From positions 3,312,001 through 3,376,000 of the forward strand of contig NC_019738.1 in assembly GCF_000317515.1 (NCBI RefSeq): DNA of 64,000 bases, written 5' to 3'. The position numbers were made by a program, and so were the translations under genes. The stretch is from Allocoleopsis franciscana PCC 7113. Lineage in GTDB: Bacteria > Cyanobacteriota > Cyanobacteriia > Cyanobacteriales > Coleofasciculaceae. The notes under the pieces were generated by a model. The model saw only the letters and a list, made by a program, of their open reading frames with translations. It was not told the DNA's origin and made no database searches. Positions 8,845 to 19,000 of the stretch are shown one piece after another; position 1 is the stretch's first letter; each line of letters starts with the position of its first letter.

Positions 8845-8889
8845 TCTGAAAATAAAGCAGAAGGCAGTTCGCGCAGCGTTCTGGGCAGG

Positions 8890-8932
8890 AGTAGGCAAAA
8901 GGCAGAAGGCAGAAGGCAGAAGGGATAAGAAT
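8890..8932. repeat. Tandem GCAGAAG short repeat
   Basis: After surE the sequence carries four consecutive copies of a GCAGAAG heptamer, preceded by a less regular GGCAAAAG unit. It has no coding potential. Related CTTCTGCC units appear near 13040, so this is a simple-sequence family of this genome rather than a unique element. Confidence 0.6.
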
Positions 8933-9059
8933 TTTCATGCCTTCTTGTGTCCTCGCGTTCATGGCCATTTAACTTCAGAAGAGGCAGGAGAGAGGCTGGT
9001 CAGTAATATGGCTTGCTCCTCCGGTAAGATAGCTTTAGGGCGTCGTTTATTAAGAAATT

Positions 9060-9995
9060 ATGCGAATTTTAATCATGGGTGGTACCCGGTTTATTGGGGT
9101 CTACCTCACTAAACTCTTGGTAGAACAAGGTCATGATGTGGTGCTGTTCAATCGCGGTAAGAAACCCGCACCTGTAGAAGGCATTCAACAAATTCATGGC
9201 GATCGCACCGATGCCTCTCAACTTAAAAACAAATTATCACAAGAACAGTTTGACGCCATCTTTGACAATAATGGTCGGGAACTCAGCGATACTCAACCCC
9301 TAGCCGAAATCTTTAAAGACCGGGTGAAACACTTTGTCTATATGAGTTCTGCTGGCGTTTACCTCAAATCTGACCAATTACCCCATATTGAGGGTGACCC
9401 AGTTGACCCAAAAAGCCGCCACAAAGGCAAACATGAAACGGAAGCTTTCTTGGCACAGTTGGGACTACCTTGGACATCCATTCGCCCGACCTATATTTAC
9501 GGCCCCCAGAACTACAATGACTTAGAAGCTTGGTTCTTTGACCGAATTGTACGCGATCGCCCCATCCCCATCCCTGGAAATGGAATGCATATTACCCAAT
9601 TCGGTCATTGTAAGGACTTAGCTAGGGCAATGGCTCAGGTTTTAGGGAATGATCGTGCGATCGGGCAGATTTATAATGTATCGGGCGATCGCTACGTGAC
9701 TTTTGATGGACTAGCACGCGCCTGTGCACAAGCCGCAGGTAAGTCCGCTGACTCCATCAAAATTATGCATTACGACCCTAAGAAATTCGATTTTGGTAAA
9801 CGTAAAGCTTTCCCAATGCGAGTGCAGCACTTCTTTGCTGATGTGAATAAAGCCATGACTCAGTTGAATTGGCAACCGGAATATGACCTGATTTCTGGTC
9901 TTAAAGATTCCTTCCAAAATGATTACCAGGCATCTGGGCGTCATGAATCTGAGGTTGATTTCTCCCTGGATGACGAGATTCTAAAAGGAATTTAA
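9060..9995 (+). CDS. NAD-dependent epimerase/dehydratase, CSP41-like atypical SDR
   Basis: A 311-residue Rossmann-fold protein. The N-terminal dinucleotide-binding motif is MGGTRFIGVYL (GGTRFIG), and residues 85-115 include the MSSAGVY strand. The active-site tyrosine is not in a plain YxxxK: the region reads HKGKHETEAFL instead, as in the atypical SDR group that includes the chloroplast RNA-binding proteins CSP41a/b and their cyanobacterial relatives. The SIRPTYIYGP and ITQFGHCKDLARAM segments also fit that group. A role in rRNA or mRNA stability is therefore possible, but simple sugar-nucleotide chemistry is not excluded. It is a single gene with the start at the edge of an AAGAAATT leader. 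Confidence 0.85.
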   Translation: MRILIMGGTRFIGVYLTKLLVEQGHDVVLFNRGKKPAPVEGIQQIHGDRTDASQLKNKLSQEQFDAIFDNNGRELSDTQPLAEIFKDRVKHFVYMSSAGVYLKSDQLPHIEGDPVDPKSRHKGKHETEAFLAQLGLPWTSIRPTYIYGPQNYNDLEAWFFDRIVRDRPIPIPGNGMHITQFGHCKDLARAMAQVLGNDRAIGQIYNVSGDRYVTFDGLARACAQAAGKSADSIKIMHYDPKKFDFGKRKAFPMRVQHFFADVNKAMTQLNWQPEYDLISGLKDSFQNDYQASGRHESEVDFSLDDEILKGI

Positions 9996-10078
9996 CGGTA
10001 AAACTCATTAAACTGCCGATGTAGTTTGGTTGTCTTGAAAGGGTCAACCTGCAATATAGCAATTCTCATTTGGCTCAA

Positions 10079-10145
10079 ATATAGCCCTTCTAAATTGGAT
10101 GCAGTACATCCGTAGGGGCGCAAGCTTTGCGCTCCTACCATTCTA
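10079..10145. repeat. Dispersed repeat, copy 2, with GTAGGGGCGC palindrome
   Basis: Partner of 5971-6048. It contains an almost perfect hairpin at 10112-10138, with arms built from GTAGG-GCGCAA and TTGCGC-CCTAC. It sits between the CSP41-like gene and the serine hydrolase gene and could act as a transcription end or as a mobile repeat. Confidence 0.5.
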
Positions 10146-10193
10146 TGTATTATGCACTATTGAGAAACGCTAGACAATTTCAACAATTAATCT

Positions 10194-11252
10194 ATGAAAC
10201 AATCGCTCAAAAATGCACTACAAGACCAGCTAAACCAATCGCTTTTATTCGCTCCCTGCTTAGGTATTAACGTTACCCTGAAAGATGAAAAACATGGCTA
10301 TTGGACGGCAGCCAGTGGTTTTGCTGAGCCAAAAACAAGAACACCGATGTCGGTAGATGGGCAGTTTTATATATATAGCATTACCAAAACATTTACGGCT
10401 ATTGCTATATTACAACTGGCTCAAAACCAAAAATTATCGTTAGATGAACCAGTTACAAATTGGTTGCCCGATCTACCGTTTCCACCCTCTGTAACGATAC
10501 GGAGATTGCTCAATCACACAAGCGGCGTACCCAATTATGTAAGTTTAGAAACTTATTTGCCAGCCGTCGAAGAAAGCCCCTCTGTTCCTTGGTCATATAA
10601 CAAAGTACTGGAGTTAACTTGCCATAGAAAACTAGATTTTGAACCTGGATCAAGTTGGAGGTATTCCAATACCGGCTATATGTTACTACTTAAGGTCATC
10701 GAAGCCGTAAATGGAGATACTTTTGCTAATGTTTTGCAGAATAATATCTTTAATTTTTTAGGGCTTGAAAAAACTTATGTAGCTACTGAGATAGATACAG
10801 GAGACTTAGTTCCAGGGTTTTCTAGAGAGCTAAATTCCAATCGATTAATGGAAAATGTTATTCCTAAATATCATCCTGGCTGGTGCGCTACAGGTGTAAT
10901 CGTCTCCACAACCAGTGATGTTGTTCAGTTTTATGACAGTATTTTTAGCGAAAAATTGATTAGTGCCGAACAACTGGGGGATATGCTTCAGCCAATCTTA
11001 ACCGATGAGCCTCCATCTTCCTTTTTTAGGAAACCTTGTTACGGCTTAGGTGTGATGCTTGACCCTGAATCTGAGTATGGTAAAAAAATCGGACATGGTG
11101 GCGGTGGCCCAGGGTATAGCACTTGGGTGATGCACTTGACGAACTTTCAAGGGCGTAAACTTACAATGGCTGTATTTTGTAATACGAGTATGGGGCTTTA
11201 TCCATTGTTGTCTCTAACGAATGACTTACTTTTCGTTCTTGGGGATGCATAA
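10194..11252 (+). CDS. Serine hydrolase of the beta-lactamase/PBP-related family
   Basis: A 352-residue protein of the class C beta-lactamase / D-alanyl-D-alanine carboxypeptidase clan. The three active-site motifs are visible: S62-I-T-K65 (nucleophile serine and general base lysine), Y157-S-N159, and the third-strand motif as HGGGGPGYS near residue 302. The length is normal for the family. No signal peptide is seen, which argues for a cytoplasmic esterase or peptidase rather than a periplasmic beta-lactamase. Its base composition is more AT-rich than the flanking genes, which could mean horizontal gain, but no mobile element is beside it. The substrate cannot be told from the sequence. Confidence 0.88.
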   Translation: MKQSLKNALQDQLNQSLLFAPCLGINVTLKDEKHGYWTAASGFAEPKTRTPMSVDGQFYIYSITKTFTAIAILQLAQNQKLSLDEPVTNWLPDLPFPPSVTIRRLLNHTSGVPNYVSLETYLPAVEESPSVPWSYNKVLELTCHRKLDFEPGSSWRYSNTGYMLLLKVIEAVNGDTFANVLQNNIFNFLGLEKTYVATEIDTGDLVPGFSRELNSNRLMENVIPKYHPGWCATGVIVSTTSDVVQFYDSIFSEKLISAEQLGDMLQPILTDEPPSSFFRKPCYGLGVMLDPESEYGKKIGHGGGGPGYSTWVMHLTNFQGRKLTMAVFCNTSMGLYPLLSLTNDLLFVLGDA

Positions 11253-11268
11253 GCAGTCAACACTAACT

Positions 11269-12180
11269 TTATGGCTTCACAACTGGCTTCCCGTTCACAT
11301 CTACCTCTAACTCTTCCCGACGAAGTGTTTCTGTCGCCTCCACCGTATCCCGCTCAATTTCTTTCCTAACAGTGACTTCCTCTCGCACAAAAGCCTGCTT
11401 TCCGATTTCCGCCGTCTCTTCGTAGACACTTATGTGAGCCACTTCGCCTTCACGGAAATCCCCAACACCGGGAGTAACTGTAGTCCCAACGCCTTCCGGT
11501 GTTCTGCGCTCAATCACCAGTCGTTCCTTCTCCACCGGAACCGAAACTCGTGCCGTTTCTGTTTCAACCCGCTTGCCGATCGCAACTTCACCCGTCTGAC
11601 GACGGCGCTTATTTGCAATTAGCCGTTCTTCATACAGTCTAAGGCTTTGATGCTCCTGCTCGTTCATTTGGTACAGTGCAGGCTCATGTTCGTATGTGTA
11701 GAGATTGCGGTCATCAGGAACAGACCTAGGTTGAGGGGAAACCGGATGTGTGGTAGCCGATTGAGCCGGTACCCTGGCAATTCCTGATGCCTCTACAGGC
11801 ATTGAGGTTTCTACTGTGGGAGTGCGATAAACGTGCCGCACTCGCTCTTCGTAATCGTAATCAACCGTCATACTGTCATCGTATTCAGGTAATCTTTCCG
11901 CTTGCTCTTTGTTGGAAATTCCTACGGCATAGATGCGTCGTGCAGCCGTATCAACATGGCAACGACCGACTGGAAGCAAGACCTTCTTGCCAAAAATCCA
12001 GAAGCCTGTATCAATGACAAGATATCGGAAACTCCCTTTTTCATCCACTAGCACATCATGAATGGAGCCAATTTTCTCATGGGTTCTCCCAGCATAGACA
12101 TCCAGTCCCTTGACATCTTCACCCTCAAAGGCTTCTTCGCGGTAGTTTGGATTAAAATCCCCAATTTTGAAAAGAGCCAT
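11269..12180 (-). CDS. PRC-barrel and DUF2382 (YsnF/AvaK) stress-type protein
   Basis: I choose the ATG at 12180 (MALFKIGDFNPNY) because CAGGAGC lies directly upstream; a longer reading from 12273 has no such signal. The N-terminal part (about 1-100) is a PRC-barrel: VKGLDVYAGRTHEKIGSIHD then FRYLVIDTGFWIFGKKVLLP. A Pro/Tyr-rich linker follows. The C-terminal 110 residues are a DUF2382 domain with alternating charged strands (VPVEKERLVIERR, VREEVTVRKEIERD, EELEVDVNG), the domain of YsnF and AvaK. Members are linked to stress or akinete states, but the molecular role is unknown. It lies 97 bases downstream of pgsA on the same strand. Confidence 0.87.
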   Translation of the reverse strand: MALFKIGDFNPNYREEAFEGEDVKGLDVYAGRTHEKIGSIHDVLVDEKGSFRYLVIDTGFWIFGKKVLLPVGRCHVDTAARRIYAVGISNKEQAERLPEYDDSMTVDYDYEERVRHVYRTPTVETSMPVEASGIARVPAQSATTHPVSPQPRSVPDDRNLYTYEHEPALYQMNEQEHQSLRLYEERLIANKRRRQTGEVAIGKRVETETARVSVPVEKERLVIERRTPEGVGTTVTPGVGDFREGEVAHISVYEETAEIGKQAFVREEVTVRKEIERDTVEATETLRREELEVDVNGKPVVKP

Positions 12181-12277
12181 GCTCCTGTCCCCAACGTCAT
12201 CTATGTTCCAGTACGCCCATATTAGGAATTGGAAGAGGTTGGTTCCTCTGGCTAATGGATGAGAAATGGACAACTAG

Positions 12278-12838
12278 CTATTCAACCGTCAAACCACTCG
12301 TTTTCACAGCCGGCTGAGTACTTTTTTGAGGCCAAAGATAGATTGCACCCGAAATCCAAGTGAGGATGACTGATATCCAGAAGGCAACTAAAGATGGGGT
12401 TTCCCAGGAGTTGGGAGTTGGGGCAATTAAAAGTGCGATCGCCAAAATCTGACTCACGGTTTTGAGCTTACCCCAGAGATTAGCACCGCTAATTTTCGTG
12501 CTACCTGTCAGGTTAGGGTTAATTCGCCAACCCGCAATCAGCAATTCCCGCGCCAAAATCAGAAAGACTCCCCAAGCCGGTACCTGACCCAACTGAATTA
12601 ATGCCAACAAGGGAGCTAATACTAAAAATTTATCGACTAATGGGTCAAGAAACTTGCCTAAGTCGGTCACTTGATTTAGTTTACGCGCCAAATAACCATC
12701 CAACCAATCGGTTCCGGCTGCAACCAGAAAGACGGCTAAACAGATCCAGCGCATTCGGTCTGTGGGATTGTGAAGGCCGTATAGGAGAAACGGCAACCCA
12801 AGTAAACGAGAAAAGGTAATCGAGTTCGGTAAATTCAT
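12278..12838 (-). CDS. pgsA: CDP-diacylglycerol-glycerol-3-phosphate 3-phosphatidyltransferase
   Basis: The enzyme makes phosphatidylglycerophosphate from CDP-diacylglycerol and glycerol 3-phosphate, the committed step to phosphatidylglycerol, the main phospholipid of thylakoids. The 186-residue protein carries the CDP-alcohol phosphotransferase signature DGYLARKLNQVTDLGKFLDP (D-G-x2-A-R-x8-G-x3-D-x3-D), preceded by the NLPNSITFSRLLGLP start typical of PgsA. Four to six hydrophobic spans surround it. It may be the first gene of a unit with the PRC-barrel gene. The assignment is firm, although the family also includes close relatives with other alcohol acceptors. Confidence 0.92.
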   Translation of the reverse strand: MNLPNSITFSRLLGLPFLLYGLHNPTDRMRWICLAVFLVAAGTDWLDGYLARKLNQVTDLGKFLDPLVDKFLVLAPLLALIQLGQVPAWGVFLILARELLIAGWRINPNLTGSTKISGANLWGKLKTVSQILAIALLIAPTPNSWETPSLVAFWISVILTWISGAIYLWPQKSTQPAVKTSGLTVE

Positions 12839-12934
12839 GAAAACGCTAAGAATTAAGATGCTTCTGTCTTAACTCTTAGCTCAAATCCTACCAAAGCTCC
12901 ATTTTTGACCAAAAAAGGCAAACCAGAGCTAAGC

Positions 12935-13084
12935 GTGAGGACAAAAGACTTTTATGCTTTTATACTCCGCAGTGAACAAAGTTTACAAGCACTCGTTCAG
13001 GCAGGACTTGAATCCCCATCTGAACGAAACCTTTTGCCTTCTGCCCTCCTTCTTCTGCCTTCCTCAAGCTTGCAAGAGGTTTAA
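12935..13084 (+). CDS. Possible small ORF, 49 aa
   Basis: From a GTG at 12935 the plus strand reads RTKDFYAFILRSEQSLQALV then QAGLESPSERNL, followed by a Leu/Pro/Ser tail that comes from CTTCTGCC-type simple repeats. The first 30 residues look like a genuine amphipathic helix, but there is no ribosome-binding site and no family match. The end overlaps the end of the sugar transferase gene by four bases on the opposite strand. It may be a decayed or chance frame. Confidence 0.22.
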   Translation: MRTKDFYAFILRSEQSLQALVQAGLESPSERNLLPSALLLLPSSSLQEV

Positions 13085-13779
13085 TAAGCGTCATCTTTGC
13101 ACACAACAACCAGAATCGTTTTCAGAATCAACTTGAGGTCGTAGGCAAGCGACCACTTTTTTTGATAAGCAAGATCCATGCGAACGATTTCTTCAAAATC
13201 TGTGATGCTAGAGCGCCCATGGGCTTGCCACTCACCGGTCATTCCAGGTTTAATATTTAATCGTTCCCAGTGATGTTTTTGATAATTCATCACCTCTTCC
13301 AGCGTCGGTGGACGAGTTCCAACTAAGCTCATATCTCCTCTGAGGACATTCCAGAATTGCGGCAATTCGTCCAAGCTAGTGCGGCGTAAAAATCGACCAA
13401 CACGAGTCACACGAGGGTCGTTTTTATTTTTGAAAATATTACCTTTTGCTTGATTGTGTACAAGATGCTGTAGGCGGTGAGCATCCACAACCATTGAGCG
13501 AAATTTCCACAGGCGGAAAGGCTTACCCCTCACGCCACAGCGAATTTGACTATAAAAGATTGGCCCTGGATGGTCTAGCTGAATCGCGATCGCGATCGGA
13601 ATCATTAGGATGGCAGTAATGGCTAGTCCCACTAACGCTCCTATAATATCCAGCAATCGCTTACGCTTGCTGATCGCTGAGTAATGTAGACGTTGCCGGA
13701 CTTTATAACCCCGGCTAGGTTTCGCCAGAATTGATGAGTCAACCGGCAAGGAAGCAGAAGACTTGGATGTGGTAGACAC
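13081..13779 (-). CDS. Polyprenyl-phosphate sugar-1-phosphate transferase (bacterial sugar transferase family)
   Basis: A 232-residue enzyme that starts exopolysaccharide or O-chain repeat units by moving a sugar phosphate from a UDP-sugar to undecaprenyl phosphate. One membrane span is seen at about 40-65 ([20 protein letters not shown]), followed by the family core: [68 protein letters not shown] and [14 protein letters not shown]. It has only the C-terminal catalytic part and lacks the N-terminal membrane domain of WbaP-like enzymes, so it is the short PglC-like form. The next genes are unrelated, so the pathway genes must be elsewhere. Confidence 0.92.
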   Translation of the reverse strand: MSTTSKSSASLPVDSSILAKPSRGYKVRQRLHYSAISKRKRLLDIIGALVGLAITAILMIPIAIAIQLDHPGPIFYSQIRCGVRGKPFRLWKFRSMVVDAHRLQHLVHNQAKGNIFKNKNDPRVTRVGRFLRRTSLDELPQFWNVLRGDMSLVGTRPPTLEEVMNYQKHHWERLNIKPGMTGEWQAHGRSSITDFEEIVRMDLAYQKKWSLAYDLKLILKTILVVVCKDDAY

Positions 13780-13999
13780 GGCTTGCGATCGGTTGTTGAT
13801 ACAGGTTAGGCTTTTGAGTAATTACCTACCTCGGAATATTTATCTTTTTTGAGAGCTTGATTGGTAGTCGGTTCTGCCTATTTCACAAATTCTTCACAAT
13901 TGGGATCTTTTTTTTAAAGCTATTGTAAAGTTCTTGGCTTTTAATTGAAAAAAATACCTTAACGTTGCTATCTTGGTAAGATTAAGCTTTATTAAGTTA

Positions 14000-15973
14000 T
14001 TATCTTAAAATTAGCGGTTCTTCAAACTTTTGATAGATGCTAGACAAAATAATTTTCATATAATTGTGCAAAAATGATTGTTGTTTAAGATTGAGACGAT
14101 AGAGCCGATTCCCTTTTCCTGTCTCCTTTGAGCCATCATCTTCTCTCGAAAAAAGTCCTGGACTCGCAGCAACCTGACCGTAGATTGAATTTTGCTTGGA
14201 AGTGGGAGATAACAGAATCGCCTCTTCCAAAGCAGGCACCAAACCCTCTGGTAATTGACCCTCTACCAAGCGGACAATTCGTTCGTAACAAGCGCCTGTA
14301 TTCACGCCCCGACGTTCTAGCTGTTGCATAATTTCCTCTAAGCTGTAAGCACGAGTTGCCGCTTCGCCTGTGGTTTGTGCAAAAGCCCGTAAAAGCTCTA
14401 ACAAGAGGAAGTAGTCACTGTACTGTTGGCGAGTGCGATTTAACACTTGGGGATATAAGGGCAAACTCGCCAGTCCAGCCGCTAGCCAACTTTCACGGGG
14501 TAAATCAATATCCTGAATCAGAGTAGCGTTAGGGAGTCGTTTCTGAAGCCACTGAGTCAGTGCAATTAGATTCGCCGTACCACCCAGCAACAAAATTTGC
14601 TCAATACCGTGTTCCGATATACCCGTTTCAATCAGCAAGACATTGAGTTGTTGATTGAGGACTTGAAGGAAGGGTTGAAGCACACGGTCTTCTAAATCTA
14701 GACGAGTCAGGGTAAACTGCTGTTGGCTCAGGTCTAAACTAAATTTCTCTTGATGTTGCAAAATTAACTTCAAGCAACTCGCCGCTTTGAGAAGCGCCTG
14801 TCCTAAGGGAGAACTCTGTAACATCCATGCCAAGCGATCGCGTCGTTGGGACTCAGGTTGACCTGGTTGCAGTGCTTTTAACTCTTCATGCAGTGCAAGC
14901 TGCTGCTGTTGCTCAGCAGATAGTTGGGGATACAACAGTTGGCACAAAATATCTTGCTCGATCGCATCACCCGCATAAGGCAAACTACACAGACTAAAAT
15001 CACTGTAGATTAAGTCTTGCAAGTCAACGGGCAAATTCACTAAAGTGAGTTCCGTTGTGGTCGCACCGATATTGAGTACCAAGGTACCTCCGCGCCAAGG
15101 GGAAGGTGAGGAGGCGATCGGACTTTGAGTGAGCAGCTCAGGCGATGAGAGCGTCGTGGAAGAAACTTCAGCAGTGAAAGATTGTTCCTTCTCGTGGGTT
15201 GGATTTGATAAATTCTCCCCCGCTCCCCCGCTCCCCAAACTGAGTAAACCCGCCAGCACAGAAGCGATCGCATCCTCCACAAAGAAAATTTGTTCTGGAT
15301 ATTTCACCAACTTAGCCGCCAACACAGCTTCCCGCACATTCAGGCGGTAAGTATCTCCCCAAGTCGCTGGACTTCCCATAATCACGCCTTGGAGTTGTTG
15401 TAAGGCGGCAGTAAGAGTTTCACTACCCAAACCTTGAGCTCCCACCTGAATCAGATCATTGGGTTGGGTACGATTCGGCGTTAGTGTGGCTAATAATGCC
15501 TGCAAAGACTGCCGCACCCTATACAGAGAAATGATCTGCTGATTGGGTAAGTGTAACGTCGGTTCCCACTCATGACGTTTTGGACAATAGTAGGGAATCC
15601 CAAGATTCAAATAGGGCTTAAACTTTTCCAAGAATACCCCTGGCTGGTTATGAGCGAGGGGAGAAGCCAAAGCACCCACCACCATGGCTGTACTCGACGG
15701 CTCAACAGAGAGCGAATTTGTGGCTGGTTCCGAGTAAGTGAGTGCGGGTAAACGAAAGATCGGCTTGTCAGAACCATAGAAGGTGAACGGGGGCTTCACC
15801 GTTGGTAATTCCTCAGGCTGTCGGGCAATTTCGTAAGACCAATAGATGGGGTATCGCTGTCCCGTCGTAGAGTTTAAGAGGACAGCAGAAACACCAGTGG
15901 TACCCAAGTCAATTCCTAAATACCAGGCAGCGTTGTTAGCGATCGCTTCTGGTTGCTGTGATGGTTCGGGCAT
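14000..15973 (-). CDS. Actin/Hsp70-fold ATPase-like protein
   Basis: A 657-residue protein of the ASKHA (actin-sugar kinase-Hsp70) superfamily. The phosphate-1 loop is WYLGIDLGTTGVSAVLLN at the N-terminus, the phosphate-2 loop is GTLVLNIGATTTELTLV near residue 300, and the adenosine motif is EQILLLGGTANLIAL near residue 465. There is no DnaK-type substrate-binding domain; the C-terminal 150 residues have no recognised domain. It starts 94 bases downstream of the acidic coiled-coil gene on the same strand, probably in one unit. In cyanobacteria Hsp70-like proteins have been linked to motility and polysaccharide secretion through coiled-coil partners, so a similar pairing is possible here but not shown. 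Confidence 0.75.
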   Translation of the reverse strand: MPEPSQQPEAIANNAAWYLGIDLGTTGVSAVLLNSTTGQRYPIYWSYEIARQPEELPTVKPPFTFYGSDKPIFRLPALTYSEPATNSLSVEPSSTAMVVGALASPLAHNQPGVFLEKFKPYLNLGIPYYCPKRHEWEPTLHLPNQQIISLYRVRQSLQALLATLTPNRTQPNDLIQVGAQGLGSETLTAALQQLQGVIMGSPATWGDTYRLNVREAVLAAKLVKYPEQIFFVEDAIASVLAGLLSLGSGGAGENLSNPTHEKEQSFTAEVSSTTLSSPELLTQSPIASSPSPWRGGTLVLNIGATTTELTLVNLPVDLQDLIYSDFSLCSLPYAGDAIEQDILCQLLYPQLSAEQQQQLALHEELKALQPGQPESQRRDRLAWMLQSSPLGQALLKAASCLKLILQHQEKFSLDLSQQQFTLTRLDLEDRVLQPFLQVLNQQLNVLLIETGISEHGIEQILLLGGTANLIALTQWLQKRLPNATLIQDIDLPRESWLAAGLASLPLYPQVLNRTRQQYSDYFLLLELLRAFAQTTGEAATRAYSLEEIMQQLERRGVNTGACYERIVRLVEGQLPEGLVPALEEAILLSPTSKQNSIYGQVAASPGLFSREDDGSKETGKGNRLYRLNLKQQSFLHNYMKIILSSIYQKFEEPLILR

Positions 15974-16067
15974 TCAGTGTTGAGCCGGTAGATACAGATT
16001 CTGGAGAGAGGTAGTGGTTTGTTGAGTTTTTAGAACCTGCCCAGAGCTGATGCTGGTTCTGGTCTAT

Positions 16068-19000
16068 TTACGGTTGAGCGTCTGAGTCTGAACTAGGGTT
16101 CATTTTTTGAGGGTTGTCGGATGGTTCTGAGTTAGACGCTTCAGTCTCAGGGAAGTTTACCTCAAAATTCGCCTCACCTGAAGCCTGCTCCTCTGGTGTC
16201 AGGTTTTCTGATGGCATATCTTCCGTTAAGCCTTGAGCAGGGGGTGGAACTTGCTCCTGTGGTGGTAAGAGCTGATCTTCTGGCGTGGATTGTTCTAAGT
16301 GTTCAGTTTTATGTTGCCCTAAGTCCACTTCATCTTTTGGTAATGGCTCCAAATCATGGGCTAAAACATCTTGGGGCAACAGGAGGTCTGGTGTGGGGTT
16401 AGAAGACTCTGAGTGTTCCTCGTCTCTCAACGCTCCAGGCATCATTGAACTACCTTCACCCTCTAGGTCTGTGTCCAAGGCATCTTGGGTAAAGAAATCC
16501 GAGTCTAACTCCAACTCTGGTGCGGGACAGGAAGCGACAGCGTCCCATTGAGCCATTAGCGCTTCCTCCGTCATGCTATCCGTTGGCTCATCCCACCGCA
16601 TCTCATCCACCAGATTTTCCTCTTCAACGGCGAAGTACGTAGGTGCATCCCCCGGTTGTATCAGTTCTGAGGGTGGAACGAACTCTTCTGATGTGGCTTC
16701 ACGACGCTGTATCGTACTTTCTTGATCGAGTTCGAGGGCTTCTGAGGGAAACAAATCTGGGTCAAAATCTGATGCTACTAATTCAGGGGCGGTCGAGATT
16801 GCCTCGTCATCCAACTCGTGTCGGGTTATCCAATGCTGGATGACAAACTCCTCCCAATCTTCTGCCAATGACTCCTGCGGTGGCATGAAAAATGGCTGGT
16901 TGTGTTCATCATCTGGAACAGTTTCTGGGGCAGAAGTTGATTCCTCTAAATCATAGCTGAGCCAACTCTGCTCCTCCTGTCTTGGGGCATTCTGCTCGAA
17001 GGATGTCTCAAAACTGTAGAGGTCTTGCTGGAGCTGCTGAAGGGTGTTTGGGTCTAAGCAAATTGCCCTGTCTGGATCGCTTTCTAAGCTAGCTGTTTCC
17101 AACAAATCCTCTTCGGGTGAGGCGGTGATGTAATGATCTTCGGCTAAACTGGCTTCTGGGTCTGGGGTTGAGCATTCGGACTGGGGAGGAGCAGGCATGG
17201 GCATGGAGTGATTTTCTGTAGCCTCTGTAGCCGTTGCCGGGGGATTTAAACCCATCTCCTCAAATAAATCGGTCAACGCTCCAATGGTCTCAATGTCTTC
17301 TTGCTCATTAATACCAATGCGATGCAATAGGGAATCGTCTGTGTTGGATGAGAGCTGAGCGTCTTGCCCTCTTGCTGTTTGGTTTGGGGTGTGAGGCGCT
17401 GGCTCCTCAAACAAGACAGCCTCCCAGGACGGTGCCAACTCTCCCACGGCTTCTATGGCAGGTTGAGTTGGGGAGCTTAAGCTGGCTGGATGCGCTGGCT
17501 CCGCCGCTGAATCCATCCCTAGTCCTGCAAACAAAACATCTTCAACCTGAGCCGGTAAGGGCATGACTGAGTCAGTATTAATGCTGTGGTGATCGGTGAT
17601 GGCTTCCCCCTCCTGGGAGGCGGCTATCGGCTCTGAGGCATCTGCCTCACCCTCAACTAAATCTGATTCATTTAAATGGGATGTGTCGGTTAAAGCCTCT
17701 GTGCCAAATAAACTTTGATATAGTTCATCGATTTCTTGGCGACGGCGGTCAAGGCTTAGGGTGAGTTCAGCCGCCACCTCGGTTTTGTCTAATTCTGTGA
17801 CTGCATCGGCGGGTAAGTCCGAATCACTTTGCTGTCTTTCATTAAGCCAATTCAAAAGGAAATCGGCCTGTGGATCATCTAAGGCGTTTGGTGTATTGAC
17901 AACGTCTTGTGAGGAAAAAAAACCCTGCTCATTGATGTCTAGCTGAATAAACGTCTCTAGAGGGTCGTTTTCACCTCGTTCTAAGTCCAGATTTTCTGTG
18001 TCTAATCCTTCGACGATTTCCCAATCTTCTGAGATTAGGTTTTCCAGAGCCTTGTCGGGTGAGGGTGACTCAGATGTGTCGGGATGCGATCGCCCCAAAG
18101 GCTGAGCACGAAGCGATTGCCAAGAATCTGCCTGGGGCATCATCTGTGGGTCATCGGTAGAGAGAGGTGAGCTATCCTCTTCCTTGGCTGTTTCGGGTTG
18201 TACCGATCGTGGCTCTTGCTCTGCCACGGGGAGGGGATCGGACGGCTGCGTTTCTGGTGTTGTGGCACGGATACCTGTCGCCTGTGTGGGACTCGCTAAA
18301 TCAGAGGGTGGCACCGATGAAGAAAGAGGTGCTGAGGTTTCTCGTGCCAAAGCTTCAAGAGTACGATTGACCCAGGCTGTAAACACCATTTCGCTTTGAG
18401 AGCCTAAACTGTGCATCCTCTCCAATCCCTGAGACAAAGAGGTTTGATAAGCCTGAAGATCTTGACTTAAGGTCTCAAAGATCGCCCGTTGGTTAGCCTC
18501 TAGAGTGGTCAGCCATTGATCGGAATTCTTTTGTAGCTGCCGCAGTTGTTCCTGGCTTGCTTGTGCCTGCATCACCCCTTCCATTGGATTTTGTTCAGCA
18601 GTCGCGGGTGCGATTGCCCATTGAGGAACAACAGATGTATCAAGCAAGCGCTGGGGTGATTCCGCATTTATCACACGACGCTCGAAATTCGCTAGAATTT
18701 GAGCTAGATGTTGCGTTAAGCTTGCGGTGCAACGGTCGATTACCCCTTGGGACAACTCTGAAATCATCTGCTGCTGGGGGGTACTACGCTGGTTTATGGA
18801 ATCAATCTGCCGTCTTTGGTGTTCGAGTTGCTGAATTTCTTGAACCAGAGCCTCTCTTTGTTGACGTAGAACGTCTAAGTCGGCCTGCAAGGGTTGCATT
18901 ATGTCGGCACGTAGAAAACTCATTTCTTGAGTAACCGCTTGCACAATCTGCTGTACGACAGCTTCGGGCTGAGCTGGCGTTGTCGGTACAGGCGACTGTT

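Noticed and set aside
12980-13040. A tRNA-like TTCAAGTCC stretch on the minus strand
   Set aside because: The supposed T-stem arms do not pair and no acceptor or anticodon stem can be built around it.
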